Assembly: GCA_963847675.1 (NCBI GenBank)
Contig: CAWKAP010000011.1
Location: 186,001-250,000 of the forward strand
Source: JADJWR01 sp963847675
GTDB lineage: Bacteria; Pseudomonadota; Gammaproteobacteria; Burkholderiales; Burkholderiaceae_F
Length of the DNA stretch: 64,000 nt
Direction: 5' to 3'
Both the position numbers and the translations under genes were made by a program. Positions within the stretch are counted from its first letter, which is position 1. Every line of letters starts with the position of its first letter. A model generated the notes under the pieces. It was not told the origin of the DNA and made no database searches. It saw nothing but the letters and a program-made list of their open reading frames with translations. This document shows positions 9,152 through 20,375 of the stretch, in pieces.

Positions 9152-9880
9152 ATGGCCACGCTCGCAATCCATCGCAGCGACGCCTACGCGCGGCAGTGCG
9201 AGGCGATCGTCACGCAGGTCGCCGAGGATGGGGTCGAGCTCGACCGCACCGTGTTCTATCCGCTCGGCGGCGGCCAGGCCGGCGATACGGGAACGCTGCG
9301 GCTCGCCGACGGTTCGCGGCTGGCCGTGATCGACGCGCGCAAGAGCCGGCGCGACGACGCGACACCCGACGACACGCTGCACGTGCTCGATCCGGCGGGC
9401 GGCTGGCAATCGAAGCTGGAAGCGGGCGCGCCGGTCACCGCCGAGATCGACTGGGAGCGCCGCTACCGGCACATGCGCTTTCACACCGCGACGCACCTGC
9501 TGTGCGCGGTGGTGCGCGAACTCGTCGACGGCTGCAGCGTCACCGCCGACTACGCACGGCTGGATTTCGCGATGACCGCGCTGCTGGACAAGGCGACCGT
9601 GCAGCAGGGTCTCGACGAGCTGGTTGCGCGCGGACTGCCGGTCGGCTGCGAGTGGATCAGCGACGACGAACTTCGGGCCAATCCGCAGCTCGTCAAGTCG
9701 ATGAGCGTCAGCCCGCCGGTCGGCTTCGGCCGCGTCCGGCTGGTGCGCATTGCCGACGTGGACCTGCAGCCCTGCGGCGGCACGCACGTGCGCAACACGG
9801 CCGAGATCGGCGCGGTGCGAGTCGCGAAGATCGAGAAGAAGAGCGCACGCACGCGGCGCGTCGTGCTGGAGTTCGCCTGA
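9152..9880 (+). CDS. Alanyl-tRNA editing protein AlaX-type
   Basis: Free-standing editing domain (242 aa) that deacylates mischarged Ser- or Gly-tRNA(Ala). It matches the AlaRS editing and SAD domains without the catalytic synthetase core. N-terminal part: YPLGGGQAGDTG (~29-40). The zinc ligands are the HxxxH motif HTATHLL (~111-117) and CGGTH (~209-213). The length and absence of an N-terminal aminoacylation domain exclude a full AlaRS. It lies between the acyltransferase and nitrile hydratase genes, with 25 bp to nthA, so it could be co-transcribed with that operon. Start ATG 9152 opens with MATLAIHRSDAYARQ. Confidence 0.9.
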   Translation: MATLAIHRSDAYARQCEAIVTQVAEDGVELDRTVFYPLGGGQAGDTGTLRLADGSRLAVIDARKSRRDDATPDDTLHVLDPAGGWQSKLEAGAPVTAEIDWERRYRHMRFHTATHLLCAVVRELVDGCSVTADYARLDFAMTALLDKATVQQGLDELVARGLPVGCEWISDDELRANPQLVKSMSVSPPVGFGRVRLVRIADVDLQPCGGTHVRNTAEIGAVRVAKIEKKSARTRRVVLEFA

Positions 9881-9905
9881 GGCGCGTCGCTTTCGAGGAT
9901 CGACG

Positions 9906-10541
9906 ATGCACGACCACGACCATCCGCACGACCACGATCACCACGGCAGCGAACTGTCGCCGATCGAGGCGCGGGTGCGCGCGCTGGAGTCGATCCTGGT
10001 CGAGAAGGGCTACGTCGATCCGGCGGCCCTCGACGCGATCATCGACACCTACGAAACGAAGATCGGGCCGCGCAACGGAGCGAGGGTCGTCGCCCGGGCG
10101 TGGAGCGACCCCGCCTACGCGCAGCGGCTTCGCGCCGACGCCACCGCGGCGATCGCCGAGTTCGGCTTCAGCGGCCGGCAAGGCGAGCACATGGTCGCCG
10201 TATTCAACGACCGTGACACGCACCACATGGTCGTGTGCACGCTGTGCTCGTGCTATCCGTGGCCGGTGCTCGGGCTGCCGCCGGTCTGGTACAAGTCGGC
10301 GCCGTACCGTTCGCGCGTGGTCATCGATCCGCGCAGCGTGCTGGCCGACTTTGGCGTGCAGTTGCCGGCGGACAAGAAGATTCGCGTCTGGGACTCGACC
10401 GCCGAAGTGCGCTACCTGGTGATTCCGGAGCGGCCGGCGGGCACGGAGGGACTCAGCGAAGAGGACCTTGCCGCGCTGGTCACCCGCGACAGCATGATCG
10501 GCACCGGGTTGCCGCGCTTGCCGGAAGGGGCGGGTCGATGA
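9906..10541 (+). CDS. nthA: Nitrile hydratase alpha subunit, cobalt type
   Basis: Catalytic metal-binding subunit (211 aa) of nitrile hydratase, which hydrates nitriles to amides in the cytoplasm. The metal claw motif is C111-T-L-C-S-C116. Thr at the second position is the mark of non-corrin cobalt enzymes (iron enzymes have Ser), and the two central Cys/Ser-flanked cysteines are those oxidised in mature enzymes. YPWPVLGLPPVWYKSAPYRS follows, as expected. Unusual: the N-terminus carries 7 His in the first 13 residues (MHDHDHPHDHDHHG), a likely metal-binding tail. The stop overlaps the beta-subunit start (ATGA). Operon alpha-beta-accessory. Confidence 0.95.
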   Translation: MHDHDHPHDHDHHGSELSPIEARVRALESILVEKGYVDPAALDAIIDTYETKIGPRNGARVVARAWSDPAYAQRLRADATAAIAEFGFSGRQGEHMVAVFNDRDTHHMVVCTLCSCYPWPVLGLPPVWYKSAPYRSRVVIDPRSVLADFGVQLPADKKIRVWDSTAEVRYLVIPERPAGTEGLSEEDLAALVTRDSMIGTGLPRLPEGAGR

Positions 10542-11197
10542 ACGGGGCGCAGGATCTCGGCGGGCAGATGGGCTTCGGGCCGGTCGTGCCCGAGCCGGAC
10601 GAGCCGACTTTCCATGCGGAATGGGAGAGGCGCGCGCTCGCGGTCACGCTCGCCTGCGGCGCGATGGGCCACTGGAGCATCGATGCCAGCCGGCACGCGC
10701 GCGAGACGCTGCACCCGGTCGACTACCTGACTTCGACCTACTACGAGATCTGGATCAAGGGGCTGGAGAAGCTGCTCGCTGCGGAAGGCTTCGTCAGCAA
10801 CGACGAGCTGCGCGCTGGCCGCGCGCTCGCTGCGCCGCGTACGCCGGGCCGCGTGCTGCGCGCCGACGAAGTCACCGCGGCGCTGGCACAAGGCTCGCCG
10901 AGCGAGCGGCCGGCAGCGGCGCCGGCACGCTTCGCAGTCGGCGACCGCGTGCGCACGGCCAACGAGCATCCGGCGGGGCACACGCGCGTGCCGCGCTACG
11001 CGCGCGGGCGCGCGGGACGGATCGAACAGGTGCACGGCGTGCACGTGTTTCCGAACACGAGTGCGCACGGGATGGGCGAGCGCCCGCAGTGGCTGTACAC
11101 GGTCGCTTTCGACGGACGCGAACTGTGGGGCCACGCCGCCGATCCCAAGCTGACGGTGAGCATCGACGCCTGGGAGAGCACGCTTGAGCCATGCTGA
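10538..11197 (+). CDS. nthB: Nitrile hydratase beta subunit
   Basis: Structural partner (219 aa) of the alpha subunit; contributes Arg residues to the active-site claw. The family opening MNGAQDLGGQMGFGPV is clear, followed by the helical region with HPVDYLTSTYYEIWIKGLEKL (given in part here: YYEIWIKGLEKL). The C-terminal SH3-like barrel is at ~125-219 (FAVGDRVRT, HTRVPRYARGRAGRIEQVHG). These Arg-rich segments include the conserved active-site Arg. It overlaps nthA by 4 bp and the next gene by 14 bp, so translation of all three is coupled. Confidence 0.95.
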   Translation: MNGAQDLGGQMGFGPVVPEPDEPTFHAEWERRALAVTLACGAMGHWSIDASRHARETLHPVDYLTSTYYEIWIKGLEKLLAAEGFVSNDELRAGRALAAPRTPGRVLRADEVTAALAQGSPSERPAAAPARFAVGDRVRTANEHPAGHTRVPRYARGRAGRIEQVHGVHVFPNTSAHGMGERPQWLYTVAFDGRELWGHAADPKLTVSIDAWESTLEPC

Positions 11198-11558
11198 CCT
11201 CGAGGCAGCGCTGCGCGAGCGCGCGCCGCTGCCGCGCGACGAATCGGGGCCGGTGTTCGCCGCGCCGTGGCAGGCGCAGGCCTTCGCGCTCGCCGTGCAC
11301 CTGCATGCCCAGGGACTCTTCACCTGGACCGAGTGGGCCGAGGCGCTGGCCGCCGAAATCCGCGCCGCCGGAGCGGCCGACGACGGCTCGCGCTACTACG
11401 AGTTCTGGCTCGCCGCACTCGAGAAACTGGTCGCCGCGCGCGGCGCCACCGATGCGCGAACGCTGCACGAGCGCGCCGAAGCGTGGACGCGCGCGGCTGC
11501 AGCGACCCCGCACGGCAAGCCGATCGAGCTCGCCAACGACCCGCGCGCCCAGCGCTGA
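11184..11558 (+). CDS. Nitrile hydratase accessory protein (activator)
   Basis: Small protein (124 aa) related to the N-terminal half of the beta subunit. In cobalt-type operons such proteins (P14K/NhlE-type) bind the alpha subunit and promote cobalt insertion and cysteine oxidation. Beta-like features: PWQAQAFALAVHLHAQGLFT, WTEWAEALAAEI and YYEFWLAALEKLV. The likely start is TTG at 11184, inside the end of nthB, giving MSHADLEAALRERAPLP; an internal out-of-frame ATG at 11191 is not used. No amidase gene follows, so amide hydrolysis must be encoded elsewhere. Confidence 0.88.
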   Translation: MSHADLEAALRERAPLPRDESGPVFAAPWQAQAFALAVHLHAQGLFTWTEWAEALAAEIRAAGAADDGSRYYEFWLAALEKLVAARGATDARTLHERAEAWTRAAAATPHGKPIELANDPRAQR

Positions 11559-11600
11559 TCACGCCGGCCCGGCGGCACATCACAACAAGGAAGAAGTCAC

Positions 11601-14798
<3,198 letters not shown>

Positions 14799-14854
14799 GG
14801 GGTCTTCGTACCTGTTTCCTCACTGCTCGCGGGCGGGCGGCTGGCGCAGGGGTT

Positions 14855-14879
14855 CCCCTCTCCCCTCGCGGGAGAGGGG
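14855..14879. repeat. Palindromic intergenic element CCCCTCTCCC-n5-GGGAGAGGGG
   Basis: Perfect 10-bp inverted repeat with a 5-nt loop between the protease stop (14798) and the DUF924 gene. A further GGGGAGAGGGGG copy follows at 14882-14894 and could pair with the same left arm. This GC-rich palindrome is of a kind dispersed in proteobacterial intergenic DNA and may act in termination or mRNA stability. Confidence 0.6.
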
Positions 14880-14912
14880 ACAGGGGAGAGGGGGCGTACC
14901 TCCAGGCACACG

Positions 14913-15495
14913 ATGACTTCACCTGCTTCTACTGAAATCCTCGACTTCTGGTTCGGCGCGCCGGGATCGCCGGAGCACGGGCAGACCCGCAAGCTGTGGT
15001 TCACCAAGTCCGCCGCGACCGACGAGGAGATCCGGCGCCGCTTCGGTCCGTCGGTCGATGCCGCACTGCGCGGCGATCTCGATCGCTGGGCTGAGCGCGA
15101 TGCCCGCGATGCGCTTGCGCTGATCCTGCTGCTCGACCAGTTCACGCGCAACGTGTACCGCGACAGCGCACGTGCGTTCGGCGGCGATGCCGCGGCGCTG
15201 GCGATCGCCAGGCGACTGGTCGCCGACGGCCGCCACCTGCAACTTGACGCCGCTCGAGCGCTGGTTCGCCTACCTGCCCTTCGAGCATTCGGAGCAGATG
15301 GCCGACCAGCACGAATCGTTGCGCCTGTTCGGCGAACTGGCAGCCGAGGGCCTGGCCGAACCGCTGGTGTGGGCGCAGAAGCATTTCGACGTCGTCGCGC
15401 GTTTCGGCCGCTACCCGCACCGCAATGGCCTGCTCGGCCGCGAGTCGACGGCCGAGGAAATCGAGTTCCTGCGCGAGCCCGGCTCGCGCTTCTGA
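14913..15495 (+). CDS. DUF924-family protein (single-base frameshift)
   Basis: Member of the DUF924 family (helical, TPR-like fold; function unknown). The opening ASTEILDFWFGAPGSPEHG and the LLLDQFTRNVYR segment are typical. The frame breaks near 15243-15245: frame 1 reads GRHLQLDAAR, while the family continuation LTPLERWFAYLPFEHSEQ is one base out. Removing one T of the pair at 15244-15245 joins them, giving a protein of about 193 residues ending at TGA 15493-15495, within the usual family length. It is convergent with the next gene, the two stops abutting. A true pseudogene is possible, but an added base is likelier. Confidence 0.75.
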
Positions 15496-16058
15496 TCAGC
15501 CGGCGCTGTCGTAGGCGCGGCGAAGCCAGCCGACGAGTTCCCTGTCGACTTCGCCCGCCTGGCGAGCCTGACCTTGTACTGGCACATGCCGCCCGCCGGC
15601 AGGGCGACGAGCCGGTCGGTCGCCGCCACGTCCTTCATGTTGAGGCCCACCTCGACCTGCGTCTTGGTCGCCGGCCCGATCATTGCGAACTGCTTCCTGC
15701 GCCGCAGGCTGACGTAGCCCTTTTTCGGCGCCACCTCGAACTCGCCGAAGGCGCCGATTGCCTGCATCAGCGCATCGTGGATCGGACGGAGCGCTGTCCG
15801 GTCGGCGTAAATCCCGTCAACCGCTGCATCGGCTGAGGCCGCCGTGGCTGACTGCGGCGCCGCGCCGGCGCGAAAGCTGTGCGCCACCAGGTTCGCATCG
15901 CCGTGGCCCATCGCGAAATCGCGCTTGAGCATCGCGATGATCTCGGAGTGCTTGGTGAGCCCGCTGGCGCGGATCGCCACGTAGAGCTGCTCCAGCGTCT
16001 TGCCGCTGCGGGCCTGCAGATTGTTCAGCTGCGTCTCGATTGCCTTGTCGACATCCAT
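15496..16058 (-). CDS. DUF4287/DUF5655 domain protein (frameshift near C-terminus)
   Basis: Two-domain protein of unknown function. N-terminal DUF4287 at ~1-65 (MDVDKAIETQLNNLQARSGK, LTKHSEIIAMLKRDFAMGHG), then DUF5655 at ~85-185, a small fold related to transport/DNA-binding proteins (KKGYVSLRRRKQFAMIGP, ALPAGGMCQYKVRL). The given frame runs on past 15496, but the expected end, GEVDRELVGWLRRAYDSAG and a stop at 15496-15498, is in another frame. One base appears missing near 15556-15562. The ATG at 16058 is chosen because DUF4287 starts there. Confidence 0.75.
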
Positions 16059-16117
16059 CGGTTGCGTCCTCCGGTTGGGCGGGTGATGTACGCGTCGCGC
16101 CGGCGCTTCCGCCGTGC

Positions 16118-16918
16118 CTAGCGGGTGGCGACGAAAATGAAACGGAAGGTCGCGAAGAAGTATTCGCCGTCGGCGGTGCGCGACTGGACGTCGGCAATCC
16201 ATCCGTCGACCGCCGCCGCGTCGATGCCGCTCTTCACGGCTGCGCTGCGCATCACCGGCAGCAAGGCCGCGCCGAAGGACTCCGGGTCATAGCGCGTCTC
16301 GACGATCGGTACCGTCTCGCAGCGCGCGAGCGTGAGTCCGGCCGCGCGCATCAACCGGTGCAGTTGCCGCGGCAGGTGCGGATGCGCGAAGTGCCGGCCG
16401 CGCGCTGCGATCAGCCGCCGGCCGAGCTCGGCGTCGGACGATTCGTAGGTGCACAGGTCCCAGTCGGTTTCCAGGACTGCCAGCCGGCCGCCGCGGCGCA
16501 GCACTCGCGCAGCCTCGGCGATCGCGCGCGCCACGTCGGGCACGTACGAGTACACCTGCGCGGCGACGACGAAGTCGACGCTGGCATCGGGCAGGTCGAG
16601 CTGGGTTGCGTCGCCCTGCTGCACGGTCACCGCATCGGTCAGGCCGGCGGCTGCGATGCGGGCTGCCGCCTCACCTGCCATGTGCTCGCTGTTGTCGAGC
16701 GCGATGATGCGGCCGCCTGGCGCGACGTCGCCTGCCAGTTCGAGCGTCAGATGCGCGAGCCCGCAGCCGACATCGAGGCCGGTCTCCCCGGGCCGCGCGG
16801 CGAGCACCTCGCGGAACCTGCGTCGCTGCGCCACCACCTGCGGGCTGGAGTACATGCGCTCCAGCTGCGCGGCGGCGCGGGCGTTGAAGACGGCGGGCGA
16901 GGAGCCGGCGGCGGACAT
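16118..16918 (-). CDS. Class I SAM-dependent methyltransferase
   Basis: Soluble methyltransferase (266 aa) with a Rossmann-like SAM domain. Motif I is LDVGCGLAHLTLELAG (~48-63), motif II contains IIALDNSEHM (~71-80), and motif III/IV lies around DFVVAAQVYSYVPDV (~115-130). The pattern resembles UbiE/arsenite-type enzymes, and the C-terminal ~80 residues give no substrate clue. A different reading of the ORF in this area (long antisense frames) was discarded. It stands alone between two minus-strand genes, with gaps of 59 and 93 bp. Confidence 0.85.
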   Translation of the reverse strand: MSAAGSSPAVFNARAAAQLERMYSSPQVVAQRRRFREVLAARPGETGLDVGCGLAHLTLELAGDVAPGGRIIALDNSEHMAGEAAARIAAAGLTDAVTVQQGDATQLDLPDASVDFVVAAQVYSYVPDVARAIAEAARVLRRGGRLAVLETDWDLCTYESSDAELGRRLIAARGRHFAHPHLPRQLHRLMRAAGLTLARCETVPIVETRYDPESFGAALLPVMRSAAVKSGIDAAAVDGWIADVQSRTADGEYFFATFRFIFVATR

Positions 16919-17011
16919 GCGGTCAGGTCGGTGTCAAAGTACGTCCGCGCCAGCGTACATCGAACGTCGGCGGGCCCCGGTCGGCGGTCGACGCGCAGCG
17001 CGTCGCCGCCG

Positions 17012-17362
17012 TCACGCCGGTATCAGGCCCCGCCACAGGTCCATCCGCTGCATCACCGCGTCGCCGGTCACGCCGCGCACGGCGCCCGCGCTGGCCAGGT
17101 GCATCGCGGCGCGCGTCATGTGCCGCACCCAGTCGTCGCTGGCCATCAGCGCATCGAGCCTGGCACTGTCGCCGCGGATCAGGAAGAAGCCGTTCATGTC
17201 GCCGCCATGGGGATTGAGGAACATGACGTGGTAGGAGTGGATGCTGCCGCCTTTCTGCAGCTCGTTCAGGTAGACGACGAATTCGCCGAAGTGCTCGGCG
17301 CTCTGCCGTTCGCGGCCGGGCAGGGAGCGGTTCCAGCCGAAGAAGATTGCGTTCGAACTCAT
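17012..17362 (-). CDS. Small conserved-looking protein of unknown function
   Basis: Protein of 116 residues that I do not recognise. It begins MSSNAIFFGWNRSLPGRE, has an alternating pattern with aromatic strands (FVVYLNELQ, SYHVMFLNPHGG, NGFFLIRGD), and ends in a helical segment. The size and strand pattern fit a dimeric alpha-beta barrel (YCII/ABM-like) fold, but this is only a resemblance. No signal peptide or cysteines. The ATG at 17362 is preceded by AAAGGAGACCCACTG (reading the minus strand), a good ribosome-binding site. Divergent from panE. Confidence 0.6.
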   Translation of the reverse strand: MSSNAIFFGWNRSLPGRERQSAEHFGEFVVYLNELQKGGSIHSYHVMFLNPHGGDMNGFFLIRGDSARLDALMASDDWVRHMTRAAMHLASAGAVRGVTGDAVMQRMDLWRGLIPA

Positions 17363-17570
17363 CAGTGGGTCTCCTTTGCAAGGGTGTGCTGCTGGCGATT
17401 GCGGGGAAGCCTTCGGCCGCGCGCTGCGGCGGCAACTCGACGGCCGTTGCAGCGCGAGGACCCGCGGCCCGTGCCAACATACGCGGCAGCGCGCCGCAGC
17501 AGAAAGCCCGTCTTGGTGGGGCATCGGGGTCGTCGCCCTTTCGGCGCGCGGCGTCTCGCAGGAGGCCTGG

Positions 17571-18527
17571 ATGACGCAGGATCGGTGGCCGCCGATTGCA
17601 GTGGTCGGCGCGGGGGCAGTGGGCTGCTACTACGGCGGCATGCTGGCGCGAGCCGGCGCACCGGTGACGCTGATCGGCCGTCCGCTGCACGTGGCGGCAA
17701 TCGAGCGCGACGGGTTGCGGTTCGAATCCACGCGCTTCACCGAGCGCGTGCCGGTGGCGGCCAGCACGGAGATCGCCGCCGCGCGCGGGGCCGGACTGGT
17801 GCTCTTCTGCGTGAAATCGACCGACACCGAGTCGACGGCGCAGGCGCTGGCGCCGCATCTGGCGCCGGACTCGGTCGTGTTGTCGATGCAGAACGGCGTC
17901 GACAACGTCGAGCGGATCGGTACGTACCTGTCCTGCCCGACGTTTCCCGCCGTCGTCTACGTCGCCGCGGCGATGGCCGGCCCGGGACACCTGCGCCACT
18001 CGGGGGGCCGCGGCGACCTGCTGATCGGCGCGCTCGGGCGCGGCGGGCAGCCGGCCGCACGGCCGATGCTCGAGCGCATGGCCGGCTTCCTGCGGCGCGC
18101 GGACATCCCGTGCGTGGTGTCCGACAACGTCGAAGGCGAGCTGTGGGCCAAGCTGCTGATCAACTGTGCCTACAACGCGATCTCGGCGCTCGGTCGCGCG
18201 CGCTATCGCCGCATCGGCGCGCATCCGGCGGCGCTCGGCGTGCTGAAGGAAGCGGTGCGCGAGGTGATCGCGGTCGCGCAGGCGGCCGGGGTGCGGTTGC
18301 CCGCCGGCGACCTGGTCGAGGCCGCGGTCGGCATCTCGCAGTCGATGGCCGGCGCGACGTCGTCGACGGCGCAGGACATCGCGCGCGGCCGGCGCACCGA
18401 GATCGACCACCTGAACGGCTACGTCGTGCACAGGGGAGAGGAACTCGGCGTGCCGGTGCCCGTGAATCGCACGCTGCACGCGCTGGTCAGGCTGCTCGAG
18501 GAGGCGGGAGAAGACGAGGCACGCTGA
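17571..18527 (+). CDS. panE: 2-dehydropantoate 2-reductase family protein
   Basis: NADPH-dependent reductase (318 aa) of the ketopantoate reductase (ApbA/PanE) family, which makes pantoate for coenzyme A. The dinucleotide-binding motif is VVGAGAVGCYYGGMLARAG (~11-29). Family residues: LVLFCVKSTDT (~85), MQNGVDNVE (~111-119) and the catalytic Lys in ELWAKLLINCAYNA (~185). The C-terminal helical domain has SSTAQDIARGRRTEIDHLNG, the conserved substrate-binding segment. ATG follows GGAGG. Because paralogues of this family act on other keto acids, pantothenate synthesis is likely but not proven. Confidence 0.88.
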   Translation: MTQDRWPPIAVVGAGAVGCYYGGMLARAGAPVTLIGRPLHVAAIERDGLRFESTRFTERVPVAASTEIAAARGAGLVLFCVKSTDTESTAQALAPHLAPDSVVLSMQNGVDNVERIGTYLSCPTFPAVVYVAAAMAGPGHLRHSGGRGDLLIGALGRGGQPAARPMLERMAGFLRRADIPCVVSDNVEGELWAKLLINCAYNAISALGRARYRRIGAHPAALGVLKEAVREVIAVAQAAGVRLPAGDLVEAAVGISQSMAGATSSTAQDIARGRRTEIDHLNGYVVHRGEELGVPVPVNRTLHALVRLLEEAGEDEAR

Positions 18528-18539
18528 GCGCGTGAGCAT

Positions 18540-18556
18540 CGCGCCATGATGGCGCG
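18540..18556. repeat. 17-bp perfect palindrome between panE and pyrG
   Basis: CGCGCCAT-G-ATGGCGCG, 13 bp after the panE stop. The loop is a single base, so it would not form a standard terminator hairpin without melting the centre, but the palindrome is exact. Could be a weak terminator or a binding site. Confidence 0.3.
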
Positions 18557-18637
18557 CGACATCGGCGGCTGCACTGATTGCGTCGGTATACTTCGCTTTT
18601 ACCGGAACCGCCTGCCCCGCGCGCAGGCGTGGCGAAC

Positions 18638-20305
18638 ATGACCAAATATGTCTTCGTCACCGGTGGGGTGGTGTCCTCCCTCGGCAAGGGCATCGCTGCC
18701 GCCTCGCTGGCTGCGATCCTCGAATCGCGCGGCCTGAAGGTCACCCTCCTCAAGCTCGATCCCTACATCAACGTCGATCCCGGCACGATGTCGCCGTTCC
18801 AGCACGGCGAGGTCTTCGTCACCGAGGACGGCGCCGAGACCGACCTCGACCTCGGCCACTACGAGCGGTTCATCAGCGCCAAGATGCGCAAGGTGAACAA
18901 CTTCACGACCGGCCAGATCTACGACTCGGTGATCCGCAAGGAGCGGCGCGGCGAGTACCTCGGCAAGACGGTGCAGGTGATCCCGCACATCACCAACGAG
19001 ATCCAGGCCTTCATCGAGCGCGGTGCCAAGGCGGCGTGGGACGGCGCCACCGATGTCGCGATCGTCGAGATCGGCGGCACGGTGGGCGACATCGAGTCGC
19101 TGCCGTTCGTCGAGGCGGCCCGCCAGATGAGCCTGCGGCTGGGGCGCGGCTCGTGCTGCTTCGTGCACCTGACGCTGGTGCCGTTCATCGCCAGCGCCGG
19201 GGAACTGAAGACCAAGCCGACCCAGCACAGCGTGCAGAAGCTGCGCGAGATCGGCATCTCGCCCGACGTGCTGCTGTGCCGGGCGGACCGGCCGGTCCCG
19301 GAGGAGGAGCGGGCCAAGATCTCGCTGTTCTCCAACGTGCCGATGAACGCGGTGATCTCGATGTGGGACGTCGACTCGATCTACAAGGTGCCGGCGATGC
19401 TGCACCGGCAGGGGGCCGACGAGATCGTCTGCTTCACGCTCGGTCTCGTTTCGCGGCCGGCCGATCTTTCGGCGTGGGAACGGCTGATCTATTCGCTCGA
19501 GCATCCGGAGCACGAGGTCCGGATCGGCATGATCGGCAAGTACGTCGAGTTGTCCGACTCGTACAAGTCGCTGAACGAGGCGCTGGTCCATGCCGGCCTG
19601 CACACGCGCACCAAGGTGGTGATCGAGTACGTCGACTCGGAGCAGATCGAGCGCAGCGGCACCACGGCGCTGGCGGGCCTCGACGCGATCCTCGTGCCGG
19701 GCGGATTCGGCAAGCGCGGCACGGAAGGCAAGATCGCCGCGATCCGCTACGCGAGAGAGCAGAACGTGCCGTACCTCGGCATCTGCCTCGGCATGCAACT
19801 GGCGACGATCGAGTTCGCGCGCCACGTGTGCGGACTCGACGGGGCGAATTCGACCGAGTTCGATCCGGAGACGCTGCACCCGGTGGTGGCGCTGGTCACC
19901 GAGTGGATGGACCGCACGGGGCGCATCGAGCGGCGCGACGCGCGTTCCGACCTCGGCGGCACGATGCGGCTCGGTTCGCAGAAGTGCCCGGTCGAGTCGG
20001 GCACGCTGGCGCACCGCATCTACGGCGACGCGGTCAACGAGCGGCACCGCCACCGTTACGAGGTCAACAACGTCTACGTGCCGCAGTTCGAGGCCGGCGG
20101 CATGAAGATCTCGGCGCGCACGCCGACCGAGAACCTGCCCGAGATCATGGAACTGCCCGGCCATCCGTTCTTCGTCGGCGTGCAGTTCCACCCGGAATTC
20201 ACCTCGACGCCGCGCAACGGGCATCCGCTGTTCCGGGCCTTCGTCGAGGCGGCAATCGCCTTCCGTGCCGCGCGCGGCGGCGTGCTGCAGAAGGTGGCTG
20301 CGTGA
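18638..20305 (+). CDS. pyrG: CTP synthase
   Basis: Makes CTP from UTP, ATP and glutamine in the cytoplasm. 555 residues, the normal length. The synthetase domain opens MTKYVFVTGGVVSSLGKGIA, with the P-loop-like GGVVSSLGKG and DPYINVDPGTMSPFQHGEV (~40-58). The C-terminal class I glutaminase domain has GGFGKRGTEGK, the nucleophile Cys in GICLGMQLA (~386) and the His-Glu pair in FHPEF (~524). The start at 18638 is the conserved family Met; the longer upstream frame is not needed. First gene of the conserved pyrG-kdsA-eno-ftsB order. Confidence 0.97.
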   Translation: MTKYVFVTGGVVSSLGKGIAAASLAAILESRGLKVTLLKLDPYINVDPGTMSPFQHGEVFVTEDGAETDLDLGHYERFISAKMRKVNNFTTGQIYDSVIRKERRGEYLGKTVQVIPHITNEIQAFIERGAKAAWDGATDVAIVEIGGTVGDIESLPFVEAARQMSLRLGRGSCCFVHLTLVPFIASAGELKTKPTQHSVQKLREIGISPDVLLCRADRPVPEEERAKISLFSNVPMNAVISMWDVDSIYKVPAMLHRQGADEIVCFTLGLVSRPADLSAWERLIYSLEHPEHEVRIGMIGKYVELSDSYKSLNEALVHAGLHTRTKVVIEYVDSEQIERSGTTALAGLDAILVPGGFGKRGTEGKIAAIRYAREQNVPYLGICLGMQLATIEFARHVCGLDGANSTEFDPETLHPVVALVTEWMDRTGRIERRDARSDLGGTMRLGSQKCPVESGTLAHRIYGDAVNERHRHRYEVNNVYVPQFEAGGMKISARTPTENLPEIMELPGHPFFVGVQFHPEFTSTPRNGHPLFRAFVEAAIAFRAARGGVLQKVAA

Positions 20306-20325
20306 TAGCCCCATCCCCTCTCCCG

Positions 20326-20348
20326 CCTCCCCCCTTGAAGGGGGGAGG
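20326..20348. repeat. Palindrome CCTCCCCCCTT-G-AAGGGGGGAGG before kdsA
   Basis: Exact 11-bp arms around one central base, between the pyrG stop and the kdsA GTG. It shares the CCTCCCC-TTGAA-GGGGAGG core with the element at 29967-29985, so the two are copies of one dispersed palindrome family. Confidence 0.65.
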
Positions 20349-20375
20349 AGCTCTTGGCGCTGCGCGAGGGGTGGC

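Noticed and set aside
9152..9880. Truncated alanyl-tRNA synthetase
   Set aside because: Only the editing and zinc motifs are present, at the normal length of a free-standing AlaX protein, with its own start and stop.
17718..17730. GGTTCGAATCC-like string (tRNA T-loop pattern)
   Set aside because: It lies inside panE and there is no acceptor stem, D-arm or anticodon arm around it. No tRNA or rRNA was recognised anywhere in the window.
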